Shown: positions 37,101 to 48,100, numbered from the stretch's first letter. The stretch: DNA of 64,000 nucleotides from Mytilinidion resinicola (GCF_010093595.1 NW_022985453.1:1078897-1142896), one strand, 5' to 3'. Program-made: numbers and translations. The notes: generated from the sequence alone by a model not told the origin.

Positions 37101-39199
37101 CTAATTCTCCGCCACTTTAACCCGGATCTACTAATAACTTTTAAAGCCGACTTATCTAACTATATAAACGCCGGAATCCTATTATAGATAGATAAATATA
37201 GAGTTCTATAACCTATAGCCTACTTCTCTAAGCGGCTAAACCTAGCTAAAAACAACTACAAGATTTATAATAAGGAACTCCTAGCAATTATCTAATATTT
37301 TAAATAATAGCGCCCTAAGCTAGAAGGTGCTGTACTTCTAATCTAGGTTCTTAGCAATTATAAAAACCTGCAGTACTTTACTACTATAAAACAGCTTAGC
37401 TACCGGTAAGCCCGTTAGGCAGAGTACTTGTCCCGCTTTAACTTTACAATTATATATTAACCTGGTAAGTTTAGAGAAAAGCTAGACGCCTTAACCTACT
37501 ATATACAGGATATACCCGCACAGGAAGAAGCCTAAGCAGCCCGAAACCAGACCTTATTACGCCTTAAGTTATTTACCGAGTTAAACTTTATAGAAACTAA
37601 TCGCATAATTTAAGAAATTATTAAGGAAGAGTACCTAAATAATAAATTTATATAAGAAGTCCTGGAGCTAATATAATCTGGAACCTAATATTTAAAGAAG
37701 ATTACCTTAAGCAAATGCAAAGTCCGCGATAATAAACTATTTTACTGTAACCGCCTCGCAATTCCTAACTATAATAAACTAAAGATTAAGCTTCTTTAGT
37801 ATATACACAATTTACCTGTAGGCGGCTATTTAGGGCGCGGAAAACCCCTTAAAATCCTCTAGAGAGAATACTACTAGCCCCGGATATTTAAGATAATCCG
37901 CTAATATATAGCCTATTATTACACCTGTTGCTATATAAAGGCTTTAAAAGAAAAGTATAACAGCTTCCTAAAGCTACTACCGGTTCTGCTGCGCTGCTGG
38001 CAGGATGTTTTAGTCGATTTTATTATAGATCTACCCGAATCTAAAGGCTATACTAATATTATAGTTATAGTAGATTGTTTAAGCAAGTATTAATATATTA
38101 TTCCTTACAAAACAATTACAGCTTAAGCCACCGCTAACCTGTTCTACCGGCATATTTAGGTGCACTATAGCCTTTCTAATATATGTATTTCTAACCGAGG
38201 ATTGCAGTTTATTTCCGCATTTTAGGATAAACTATATAGATAACTACAAATTAAAGCCCGACTATTATTAGCTTTCTACCCCGAAACGGATAGCTAGACG
38301 GAGAAGGCAAATTCTGTACTAGAATAAGTCCTCCGGGCCTACACAAATTACTAGCAAGATAACTAGGTAACTTAGCTGCCGTCGGCTTAATTTAAAGCAA
38401 ATAATATAAGATCCGAATTAACTATAGTAATACTATTTATTGCTATTACAGGATAGAACCCTTAAATAGGCTTTAAACCCTCTACAGGAATACAGCGCCC
38501 TTTCTATTAAATACTATAAGCCTGCAAGGCTAACTAGATAATTAATAAGATAACTAATATCGAACAATTTATCCGTAAAGAAATAACTTGGGCATAAGCA
38601 ATGCAGGAAGAGTTTACTAACCGTCGGCGCACCGGTGCACCGTTCTACCGCGTTGGCAATAAAGTTTAGCTAGACGCCCGAAATATCCGTATAAAACAAA
38701 AGTCTAAGAAGCTTAACTAGAAGAACCTTAGAAAGTTTCTAATTATATAAGTGGTTTTACTATACGCCTATTAATTGGGCCTGCCTAATATAATAAAGAT
38801 CTACCCTGTCTTCTATATCTTCCTTCTACGGCCTGCCGCCCCGTCCTCGGATTACCTTCCTAGCTAAGAAAACTCTCCTCCTAAACCTGTTAAGGTTAAT
38901 AGCAAACCGGAGTACTATATTAACCGCATTAAAAACCTCTGCTTTAACCAACGCCGGAAGCGATATAAATACCTTATTAAATAGACTAGCTATAATAAGT
39001 TATCCTGGGAGCCTGCTTTAGAGCTTAAAGATATAATAGCTGCCGCTAATTATTATCGCCGGCACCCTAATATACCTAAGCCATCTAATATATAATTATA
39101 TAATTATAAGGGCCCTGCGCAGAAAGCTTCTGCTAACTACCCTAGGGCTATATAACACAACTTTAACGCCTAAGAGACTTAGGTTTAGGAGAGGGGTAC

Positions 39200-39545
39200 T
39201 GTTACAGTAACCACCTGTAACACCTTACCTACTATAATTCGCCGATCACGTGTTTAGTCTAGCTCCTAGTCTAGATTATATCCTAGAACATAGCCTAGAT
39301 CACGTGACCTAGTCTAGGTCGTAGTCTAGGTTATAGACTAGATTACGTAGCGTTGTTACCTAATCTCGCACGGAGCTCGCGAGCTTATGCTATACGCACG
39401 TTCCGCCGGCATATCTTCTCCGCCGGCGCTCTCGATTTCCTGTTCCTTACACAACGTCTTAATTCCCCATATAGTAACGTATTTAGCATCTAATTAAAGC
39501 TTCCTCCTAAGCTCTTAAACTCCTGCTTATAGCACCACCGTAATA
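39200..39545 (+). repeat. 3' LTR of Gypsy-1 copy B
   Basis: 346 bp starting TGTTACAGTAACC after the purine tract GGTTTAGGAGAGGGGTAC, ending CACCGTAATA and followed by GCGGA. Less mutated than the 5' LTR; it keeps CACGTG twice. Confidence 0.92.
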
Positions 39546-40478
39546 GCGGATAAAAAATTAGCTTCTTAAACTAATCCTTTAGAGTCTTCTTAGATATAGC
39601 TAGATTAGCTTTAATCGCCTTTTTAATTCTAGATCCTAACCTTAATATATAATAAGCTAGCTGTATAGTAATAGTAGTAAAGAATTAAGTAGTATTCCTA
39701 CGCTCCCTCTCGCCTTTTTTAAAGAAAAAGCTAGCTCCTAGATATTATTATTTAGTAAAGGTCCGGGCAACTATATAAGCAATTATAGACTTTCCTATTC
39801 CTACTATACTATTTAGCTAGAATATAGGTTTGCTATTTTTATTATTTGCCTATTCTTATATATAATACAGTAACTTAGTACGGGTGTTTAAAAGGTATAT
39901 TAAATTATATTCTTCTATATAAAAGTTAAAGGAAGCGCCTTTAGCGGTAGGTAATAAAAGCGTGTTAGTCTTCTAGTTAACGCGAAGAATAAGGGCCCTG
40001 TATATCTTTTTATTAGCATTTGCTTACACTAAAAAGCATATACTACTTATATCTAATCTACTTAAAGCGTAAGGCTAAAAGTGTTCCTATATTTCTTAAG
40101 ATTTTAAACTGCCTTCTCTACCTCCTTACTTATTAATAGCTATTTTAAGGCCCGTATACCAAATTACTGCATTACCTTACAGCTAAGGCCAGGCTCGAGT
40201 TTGGCCTTAAGTTTATCCTTAAGGTTTTTTAGCTCCTGGGAATATCTATGGAGCGGGTCTAGTAATATGCATATAGTAGAGAGCTGCAACTCGTCCTGCG
40301 TAAGAAGCTGTTAAAGCTTTTTAAGGATATTCTTAATTTTATTAACCTTTTAATAGAAGCGCTTGATATCGCCCTTTGTATGCTTAACCTTAACCGAGTA
40401 CTGGAAGTAGAGCAACGCAACCTTGGCGGACATGTTAACAACAGCTATTACGCTTGCTGCTCCGGAAAGGCCATCCAT

Positions 40479-41645
40479 AATATAGCGCGCGGTCGGAGGG
40501 GTAGCGGACGTGGTGGTTTGGTAGAGGCTGCAGCGTCGATTCGCAAGGCGGCGAGGCCGTGCCGTTGGTGTCAAAGATGTCGCTGTTCATCTTAAGCGCG
40601 GCGGGGCTAAGAAGGCTGCAGCGGCTGAAGGCTGCAGCGTCAACGTTGGGTTTAAAGTTAAGAGGCCCAGCCACAGGCGTAACCGGCCGCCCGGACAGCT
40701 ATAAGCTTAGCTTATTACATTATATGTAAATTACATTGTGATCTTAATATAAGATATACAGAATTGTTATATACTAACTAGAATTGGAAATCGCTTAGAT
40801 CCGAAGTACTAACAGGGTGGCAATCTTGCATGGAATTGCTCGCCACAGCAGACATAAGGCTGATAGTGACATTCTGGAATTTTAGTAAGCTTCTACGGGT
40901 TAGATAACACTGTTTGTTTGCATTATAGGGTAGCAAAAGCTTAATAGTGGTGTTGTATAGAAGGAACTCTGTTTTGCTAGAAAAGAAGGCTCTGTATAAA
41001 TCGGCAGGGAGGCGACGATGCGTGACGTATTTTTTAGTTAGAAGGGGTTATAGATATTAAGGAATAGCTACAGTAAATAACCTATAAGAAGTTGTCGCGA
41101 ATTTGAACGAATACACAGATTTTGAGTTGCTTAAAGTTGAAGTACCCCTTATATTTCTCGGCGCGGGGTGTTTCTCGACCCGCAGTAACGGACGTTATAC
41201 TCTTTCTTAATGGACCTATTATACTAGGGTTCCAAAACTCACAGACAGGCCGATAGTTGCGATGGAGCAGGGGAAAACGGCTGAAGCAGCACTCGACGCC
41301 GTGAACGAAACGAGCGACATCATAACCAACCGCGGTAATTTTCTCGCTGCAGACTAGTTTCCGGATGGAGAAATGGCTGAAGAACACTGACACATTGACC
41401 ATAACTTCAAAAACTCACGAGGGAAAAACTTGAGAGGTTTGAATCGCGAGTTCGTCTCGGCACGGGGTGCGTCTTTCCTTCTAGGGACGGACATTATATT
41501 ATTGAATGTAAAGGATGTGGCGACATCCCCTATTCGTTAGCTTTCCCTGGTTTTCTTCTAGTTATTTTATTATCCACAACACCGTATAGTTATTATGCTT
41601 TAAAATCTTTATATCTGTTGAAGTTATATTTGAATACTAATCGCT
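40479..41645. other. Unmutated flank upstream of the NLR relic
   Basis: RIP signs stop sharply near 40,350-40,480; from here CpA and TpG are normal. The first 200 bp must contain the promoter and leader of the NLR gene (minus strand). A 15-bp palindrome TTACATTATATGTAA lies at about 40716-40732. A minus-strand open frame at 41082-41402 (106 codons) has no domain I recognise. I see no other gene. Confidence 0.5.
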
Positions 41646-41790
41646 TAGAGTCTTGTGCAAAATGCGCGCGCCCCCCCCCCGGAACCCAAAAATTTTTTTC
41701 CCCGCTCAACACACCCAAAATCACAGGGATCACCCCCCTCCCCCCCCATTTCTCCACGAAACGTCAATTTCTATTCACTATTTTGATGCC

Positions 41791-42720
41791 ATGGGGCAGC
41801 GCATTAGCCCTCACGTAGCCAACGAGATCCGTATACGCCTAGAACAAGATGAGAGCGTTAGATACATTAGCAAATGCACCAAAGTGAGCCGGAAAACTAT
41901 CGCGAGAATGCGCCTCAACCTCGAACTCTGGGGGGAACTCTATGCTCCGCCCTCTATGAAGCTCGGCCGGCCAAGGACCCTTACGCCTACGCAAGAGGCG
42001 TTTGTTCTCTCTTACCTACAAGACCAACCTACTGCGTATCTTGATGAAGTACGCCAGGTAGTATTTAATAAGTTTGTCGTCGAGGCCTCTGAGTGGACGA
42101 TTTATCGCGTTCTTGAGCGCAATCAGTGGTCTAGAAAGATCACTTAGCAGCGAGCTGCTTAGCAATTAGCTCTCCTCCGGGCTACATAGAGAGGACGCCA
42201 GTTGGAGTGGGCTATAGAGGACCTATGCTTTGTCGACAAGAGCGCCAGCAATAAGAGAACGGGCGATCGGAAACGGGGCTAGGTACCCCTTAGCCTTTCA
42301 CCTATTAATTTTATACCTCTCCAGAGGTCTAAAAGATAGAGTATACTGCCGGCCCTAACGCATAAGGGTTACCTAGATACACCCTTATTTATTAGGGTGG
42401 AGTGAATAGTAATCTCTTTATAACTTAGCTAGAGTTCTTTGTTATTCCACAGCTAGATTTTGGGCCTAGACGCCAGCCACGGATTATTCTTAATAACGCA
42501 TCTATCCACCGTTTAAAGAAGGTAAAGAATCTATATAAATTGCACGGCGTTAAGCTCTCCTACTTACCGCCGTATTCGCCAGATATAAACCTAATTAAAA
42601 AGACCTTTAGCATGCTTAAAAGTTAGATAAAAAGGAATAATAAGCTAGCTACTAAGTTTAATAACTTTAGGACCTTTTTTATAGTTTACTTTAGGGCAAC
42701 TACGCCTTTATAAGGTGGCT
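41791..42720 (+). pseudogene. Tc1-like DDE transposase
   Basis: The ATG at 41791 (MGQRISPHVANEIRIRLEQD) is preferred over an upstream in-frame one because the terminal repeat occupies the sequence before it. Residues 1-119 form an intact N-terminal pair of helix-turn-helix motifs (VRYISKCTKVSRKTIARMRL; then WTIYRVLERNQWSRK). The first stop is a TAG at 42145-42147, where CAG is likely. The DDE core continues through stops: LEWAIEDLCFVDKSASN (first Asp), RIILNNASIHRLKKVK (second Asp mutated to Asn), YLPPYSPDINLIKKTFSMLK (third acidic residue changed to Lys). The order is that of DDE_3/Tc1 transposases. Both lost acidic residues are explained by G-to-A changes. Confidence 0.82.
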
Positions 42721-42999
42721 GTTAACTTTATTTAGCATGCTAGATATACAGGCTATAGTAGTAAAGAAAGGAAGTAAGCTTATATACTATAGTAGTAAAT
42801 AAAGAGAGTAAGCTTACGCACTTATTTAAAGGTTTATATAATTAGTAAATTTCCGTAACACCTGCAGGTATTAATAGGACTATAAGGTATTAAAATATTA
42901 ATAGGAACCGCCTAAAATTAACTAAAATATGCCCCCTATTTTTATAGCTACCCTGCTTATCGCTTAATTTTAAACGCCTGTAAATCTATTTAAAGCTAT

Positions 43000-44590
43000 T
43001 AAAGGTGCCCTTTTTTAAAACCCTAACTTATCCAGCTCTCTATAGTAATACTGCTTTTATCCCTTAGATTATCTATATAATAGCTATACTCTGCTATTTT
43101 ATTTCTATACTTTAGAAATAGATTTTTATCTTTAGATAACTATCTACACCGCCTAACTAACTAAATATTAAAGAACTTACTTATTATATCCTCTAGATTA
43201 TTATAGGTAGGTAATAACCTTTTACTAGGGCTAAGGCCAGGGCTAGGGCCAGGGCTATAGCTATAGTATTAAAGTGGGTAGAGCGTTTAGTACAGCGGTG
43301 GAAACTAACTATAGGGCGGTGCCTGCCTATAGTAATACAGGTACTGCACTAAGGCAGGTGCTTATAGAATTTAGAATACTATAGTTAGCTGCGCAGCTGC
43401 TAGCTAAAAGGGCTGCACCTGCTGCAGCAGTATAGGCGCCTTTTTCTCTTTTTCTTTCTAGCCTTATTATTAGCTAGCTATAGAATAATTTAATATAATA
43501 GCTTATTAACTATAAAGCTTCTACTATAGATTTCTAGGTTCTAAGCTTATAAAAAATCTTTATTAACTTTATAGTAATTCTATAGAAGATCTAAGCTAGT
43601 AAACTAGTATATATAGGTATTATTACCGCAGTTTATATTTATACAGCTCCACCGCTAAGTAATAGTAATAATAAAGTTACTAGTAGCCTTCTCTGCTACT
43701 ACTCTATTACCTATAACTAAGGCCTATATTTATATAGTAGTACGCCGGCTAGTTTAAGGTATAGATAGAGTAATAGATAAATAATAAGATGTATATTAAG
43801 AACCGGGTGTTACCTAAAGGGTTCCTTCTATACTTATATAGATAGTTTTATCTAGCTGTATATATATAATAGCTGTTAGATCTAGATAATATAGTCGCTT
43901 AGGCTATTTAGTTAACTAGCTTTTAATTAAGTTTTCTAGCTCTAATACCTGCTGTTCGCCCTTTACTTTAGAACTTATAACCTAGGCCTTTAAAAGCTTT
44001 TTATATAACGCCCGGCCCTATATTATAACAATTTTATACACCTAGCCTATAAGTAGTGGAGGGAAGCTAATAGTTTCCTCTCTAACCTATTCTATAAAGG
44101 CTAGGAATAGTAAATTGCTAAGTAGATAAGTAGCAGAGCGGTTAGACTCTGGTTCTTTCTCTCCTTTAATCTAAACTTCCTATATACTTCTAATCTCTAC
44201 ACTAGGTAGTAAAGGTGGCGATAAGGGCGTTACCTCTACCTGCCTGTTGCGTATAGCTTCTAGTTGCTATAGGAATGCGTCTTCCTTATCGCTAATATGC
44301 ACAAAATTGCTTTAGGTTTATGGAAGTGGCGGAGAACTTGGGGCAGGCGGAGCAATAATCTTGGGTACAACTCGTGGAGCTTTCTGCTGCTTCTTCTCCT
44401 TCTCTTTACGCTGGCGTGCAGTAATTGCAGACTCTGCCGCCTTCTGGGAGGGCTTCCTAGCCCTCTTAGCATTCACTACTGGTGCTTTCCGGCGTCCTTT
44501 TTGGGCAGGAGGGGGTGGAGGGGGTGTAGCATCAGGATCCCCAGGCGGATCCCCGGGCGCACTTCGCTTTTGGTGGTGTGTATTTGTCAT
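43000..44590 (-). pseudogene. Second reading frame of the Tc1-like element: basic, proline-rich protein of unknown function
   Basis: The minus-strand ATG at 44590 opens 90 intact codons: MTNTHHQKRSAPGDPPGDP, a run of six prolines, basic KGRRKAPVVNAKRARKPSQ and a TARQRKEKEKKQQK helix, so a disordered, probably nucleic-acid-binding N-terminus. The first stop is a TAA at about 44318; two codons later another TAA, both from likely CAA. Beyond this the frame is readable to roughly 43000 with many TAG/TAA at Gln sites, giving a Gln-rich protein of some 500 residues. I recognise no catalytic domain. Its place inside the terminal repeats argues that it belongs to the transposon. The left end is uncertain. 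Confidence 0.5.
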
Positions 44591-44798
44591 TGCAACCAAA
44601 TAAAGGCTATACAATTGGCCTAATTAGGTATAGAGCATATTATAGAGGGCAGGGCAGTTACTTATTAAGGTATTTGACACGTATACGGCTGCGTGGTTGG
44701 GGGGGAAGGGGGTGTTCCCTTTGATTTTGGGTGTGTTGAGCGGGGAAAAAAAAAATATCGGCTATAGGGGGTGGGCGCGTGCATTTCGCAATCGACTC

Positions 44799-46439
44799 TA
44801 TCCCCACATATCAATCCTACAAAGGAAGGAATCTAACTAGACTTTATCGTCTTATCTCTGTAAGGAACAACGGATCAGCCGGTATATTCTAGCGCAATAT
44901 ACAGAAACCCACTTCGTTCTATTAGTCCTTCCTTTACTTTTTAGAAGAGCAGGTGTTAATAATGAATAATTTTATCGGGAGATGTATTTCGTAGTCAGTC
45001 CGTGGTGTCTTTATTTGCGAAGATTTCACTTAGGGGCAACGACACTTAAAGTACTCTTTTGAGCAGTCAAGGGTGCGATAGGACTCCATGATTATTGCGG
45101 ACATGCTATTTCCGGGATGAGCGGCTTTTAAAATATGTGGCACCGTTTCGTTATGCCAGCCAGCCTCACCGAAATCGGACCCCCTTTGCCCAGAACCACC
45201 CTATTCAGACCCAGCCCATTTGGAGCTACCGCCGCTTAGGCCTTGATCGCCATGAATGAGGGTTCTTAATAGCGATTCGCAATGCTGGGGCCACGCTCCA
45301 AATTAAAGAGTGGCGCCCCTACCCCCTCTTTAGCAGCAATTAAAACGGTCCCAAGACCTTCTGCGTAGTGGTAATCTGTCGTATACTTTTCTTTCTGACT
45401 CCTAGCTCGCACTCCGGACGGGACCATGCTCGAGAATGCGCCAAGAAATGATAGGGTTCTGCTATAGGAGATCCGTGCACGACGTCTCATATATCTTGCC
45501 GTCTGCATCCTTCTCTTCCGCCTTCACTCATCTCTTGTCAGCTGCACGGATCGGCTCGATTTCTCCCTCCCATCTCTTTGTATCCACGCCTAATCAATGT
45601 ATATAACTACTCTTCATAGTAGCCATATAAATCTCCGAACCTTATAGGAGGGAGTCTTCCTGGGCCTCCCTTGTGGGCAAGGTAGGTGCTGGCAACGCCA
45701 GCAACCCTCTGGCAAAGCCAATTGCAACACCATCTCACGATTCGCCGCACCTGATTTGCCCACAAGGCCCCTGGTCGCCAAAATCTATTGCTTTGAAGCT
45801 GTCAGGACTCCTATATGTGCGGAAACTGGAGCCTATAGGGTATTGGTGGTCTCCCTCAATGCTAAAAAGCTCTTTTAAAACGGGGTCTTGATGAGGAAAC
45901 CCTCCACCTTCTCTTTCTGGATTCTAGGCATTATAAAACAACGGAGAAGAAGGACCGAAAATGGCCTTGCATAAGGGGCCGAAGACCGGACCACAGAGGG
46001 GGTTCAAAAACGGGTTCCGACAATATTAAAACTTCGCTGGGTAAAATAATTAGAACACTTGAAACTATCTAATAGAGTCGTCGCATTAATAGTATTATGC
46101 ATGTCCTGGAAAGGTAACATGCTAGCAGGTGTGCTAGGTGCAAGAAACAGGCATGCACCTCCGAGAGACGCCCGGCTACATAGGCATGTGAGTCTCTCTT
46201 TTGATATGCCATGATATCTTAGTAAAGCGACCTAATCGAGGCTAACTTTGAATTTAGCGTACGTAACAGAAGCAACAGAAAGCTGTCTTTGAAGAACTAG
46301 TATTGATAATAGTTTGCCGAAAGAAACCGTGTAACACATTCAACGAATCTACCTCCCGGCTTATTCTACGCTGAACCTTGGTATCAATATTGTAGCCCTT
46401 GCTGAATATTGTCTCTGTCATACCCGACGCCTGTTTCCA
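44799..46439. other. Unmutated sequence without a supported gene
   Basis: Normal base composition. Short open frames occur (for instance 45266-45508 minus and 45673-45891 plus), with protein-like composition but no recognisable domain and no splice pattern that joins them. They may be remnants of decayed genes. No RNA gene or repeat was seen. Confidence 0.4.
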
Positions 46440-46640
46440 CTAACTCCTCACTAGAGATTCCACCACTCCATGGGATTTCCTCTGCAGCTTTCGGGGCACG
46501 ATAACACACGACACATCTGCTTTGACACATTGCGTACATAGCTGTCCACTGGCCAGGTCGATATTGCATCGGATGTTCGGCACTCTACACGAATTGCAGG
46601 CTCGGGCCGCTCGAGGTTGAACAGTGCGTCATTTCTTCGC
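46440..46640 (-). pseudogene. Zn2Cys6 transcription-factor DNA-binding domain, relic
   Basis: On the minus strand 46598-46506 encodes a perfect binuclear zinc cluster: six cysteines with spacing CX2CX6CX9CX2CX6C (CNSCRVPNIRC ... LCTQCVKADVSC), preceded by the basic RTVQPRAARA usual in this fungal family and followed by a basic linker (RKLQRKSHG). The frame is open only between a TGA at 46629-46631 (CGA to TGA would explain it) and a TAG at 46440-46442, so the domain stands without start or effector region. Sequence to the right (46641-47432, minus) has protein-like frames that could be part of the same locus but do not join. A decayed regulator gene is the best reading; target unknown. Confidence 0.65.
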
Positions 46641-47559
46641 ATTACAATTACAGGTATTCGACTGGCTGTTGATAGGGTTGGAAAGATTCTCTGATGGTAT
46701 CTGCCAGTGCCACTCTCTGTTGCTAGTTCATAAATGTCCGGATTGTTGATGCATTGTGTAGTAGGCCATGCGCTCCAGCTCATGAAATCTCCAAACGGTT
46801 TGCTAGGCAATGAAATGTCTGCCCTTACATGATGAATTCTAGTGAGGCCTTCAAGCACCGCACTGGACGGACTATTCCCCTGTATCTGAGGACCAATTAC
46901 CAGGAGAGTCTTGACTGGTGGGATAAACGGCATACTGACCTGCTGTGGCAGTGGGTCAGTCTACATGAAGCCGTCGACTGGTGCGACAGCTGATAGACCC
47001 TCCATCAGCGGAAAGGCACTATGGTCCATGGGAATGCTGACACAGTTGTCAAAAGGCGGCTCATGTGCGAGTGCTGGGAAATCCCTCTCCACGATAGGCT
47101 GAGAGCCCTCAAGCGGCAGCGGATCGACCGCCAGCAGCAGAGTCAGGCCACATCGTAGAGCAGAGCTGCTCGAAAACCGCAGGGCTCGATGCTTGGATAA
47201 GCTCGGAAGCTATGGAATCTCCAAATATTTCGGCGATGTCAGAAACTCCTCCCGGTGGCAACGGGCGAGGTCTAACTCTAGATGGTCGCCGTTCATCGGA
47301 AGAGCAACCGTCAAGTGGCATCGAGGACTGAGCATTAGAAGCGATAGAACTAGCTATCCCACTGAAGGATTCGGCCATTGCGACAAGCGGAATGATAGAG
47401 CTAAGGTGGACGTAACGACGTCGAGGATACAAAGGATATCAGTGAACGACTCGATTGAGAGACCTTTAGACCTGCTGTGGGGTGAGAATGAGACTATATA
47501 CACCCAAATGCAAGGATTTGAGGCAGTGGAGGCTTGGTCGCTTCGTTGTGAGCCCTAGT
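46641..47559. other. Possible gene debris, minus strand
   Basis: Two minus-strand frames (47432-47109 and 46933-46641 and beyond) are nearly continuous across a TGA and a TAG near 47108 and 46963, and have a protein-like composition (SRVRPRPLPPGGVSDIAEIF; IYELATESGTGRYHQRIFP). No family is recognised. They may be the remains of a gene partly overlapping the zinc-cluster relic. Confidence 0.3.
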
Positions 47560-47564
47560 AGAGC

Positions 47565-47810
47565 ACTCAGGTTAAATTGATGTGAACTCTGATTTCTATA
47601 GACGTCTAGCTAGTTGTATATATACTAGGGGAAGGAAGGGGGGCCACCCCTGGGTGGCGCGCTAGTAAGTTCAGCTGAACACTGCACAACTGAGTTTTCA
47701 GCTGGGCTCTCCACAGCTGAGATCTCAGCTGTGTTCTCTACAGCTGATGTTCGGAGTAGCTTTCTAGCATATGAGTTGTTGATCCTAGGTTGTGGTGCTG
47801 CAACCTGAGT
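47565..47810 (+). mobile_element. Short inverted-repeat element, copy 1 (246 bp, TSD AGAGC)
   Basis: Begins ACTCAGGTT and ends AACCTGAGT, an exact 9-bp inverted repeat, flanked by a perfect 5-bp duplication AGAGC (47560-47564 and 47811-47815). It shares about 90 bp at its left and about 50 bp at its right with the next element in the same orientation. The middle is different and holds several CAGCTG motifs. No coding capacity. It may be a MITE; a solo LTR with unusual ends is the alternative. Confidence 0.75.
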
Positions 47811-47821
47811 AGAGCCGTAGT

Positions 47822-48095
47822 ACTCAGGTTGAAATTGATGTGAACTCTGATTTCTATAGGTGTCTAGCTCGTTGTTTATATACTAGGGGAAGGAAGGGGG
47901 CCCACCCCCGGGGGCTTAACGTGGCAGCTCTCTTGATACGTTGCTGGTTACATCCTATTACTTGATGCAGTACTAATACCGTGCTGCAGCACTGCTGTTG
48001 CACTACCTGTTGCTTCCTCCTGTATCAGCATGCTACCCTGATACGTCACTGGCATATGAGTTGTTGATCCTAGGTTGTAGTGCTGCAACCCGAGT
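47822..48095 (+). mobile_element. Short inverted-repeat element, copy 2 (274 bp, TSD GTAGT)
   Basis: Begins ACTCAGGTTG and ends CAACCCGAGT, with a perfect 5-bp duplication GTAGT (47817-47821 and 48096-48100). It lies 11 bp from copy 1 in the same orientation. The conserved left part contains GATTTCTATAGG and AGGGGAAGGAAGGGGG; the right part contains TGAGTTGTTGATCCTAGGTT. The separate duplications show two independent insertions rather than a tandem duplication. Confidence 0.75.
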
Positions 48096-48100
48096 GTAGT

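Larger units (their letters stand above)
33755..39545 (+). mobile_element. Gypsy-1 chromovirus, copy B (full length, with target duplication)
   Basis: 5,791 bp with 346-bp LTRs (TGTTAC...GTAATA) and a perfect 5-bp target duplication GCGGA (33750-33754 and 39546-39550). The internal order is Gag with CCHC knuckle (about 35045-35090), reverse transcriptase (YINNILIYSKS, about 36700), RNase H, integrase (DFIIDLPESKGY, then FYPETDS, about 38010-38300) and C-terminal chromodomain (about 38905-39085); a purine tract precedes the 3' LTR. It sits inside the NACHT domain of the NLR relic. Stops at Trp and Gln positions make it inactive. This is the best reference copy of the family in the window. Confidence 0.94.
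29590..40478 (-). pseudogene. NLR (Helo-like / NACHT / WD40, NWD type), split by two transposons and RIP-mutated
   Basis: One gene read right to left. It starts at 40478 with MDGLSGAASVIAVVNMSA, the usual opening of the fungal Helo-like N-terminal domain of STAND proteins. The P-loop follows (IFWLNSIVGIGKSIIA, about 39800) with a GASFFFKKGEGER block. A complete Gypsy (33755-39545, TSD GCGGA) interrupts; NACHT resumes (LIINALDKY, then TSLELYIRLGF). Fot1 (31417-33263) interrupts next, and the frame resumes TYLSILN, RDIIGSIVVLETLLSTI, then six WD40 repeats and a C-terminus with RLLLPSKYRPTCAIV-like sequence, stop at 29590. Without insertions it is about 3.24 kb, near 1,080 codons, normal for HET-E/HET-D-like proteins, which act in non-self recognition and incompatibility. 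First 130 bp are unmutated; the rest has TAA/TAG at Gln and Trp codons. Function is inferred from family. Confidence 0.88.
41648..44798 (+). mobile_element. Tc1/mariner-type transposon with two convergent reading frames
   Basis: The ends are inverted repeats of about 100 bp starting GAGTC, sharing GCAAAATGC/GCGAAATGC and a long common block around CCCCGCTCAACACACCC, followed by C-rich tracts. TA dinucleotides flank both ends (41646-41647 and 44799-44800), the target duplication of Tc1/mariner elements. A transposase reads from the left end and a second, unrelated protein from the right end, toward each other. At 3.15 kb it is longer than usual for the superfamily (1.3-2.4 kb). The outer 400-500 bp on both sides are nearly free of RIP, the middle (about 42,150-44,320) is heavily mutated. 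Confidence 0.85.

Noticed and set aside
1..40480. Part of a Starship or other giant mobile element
   Set aside because: No tyrosine-recombinase (DUF3435) captain or typical cargo could be recognised; nested ordinary transposons explain the content.
41666..41756. Poly-C tracts as a sequencing artefact
   Set aside because: The same tracts recur, inverted, at the other end of the Tc1-like element, so they belong to its terminal repeats.
44297..44623. Plus-strand open frames at 44297-44623
   Set aside because: These are antisense shadows of the second reading frame of the Tc1-like element, whose minus-strand frame starts at 44590 and shows coherent basic and proline-rich sequence.
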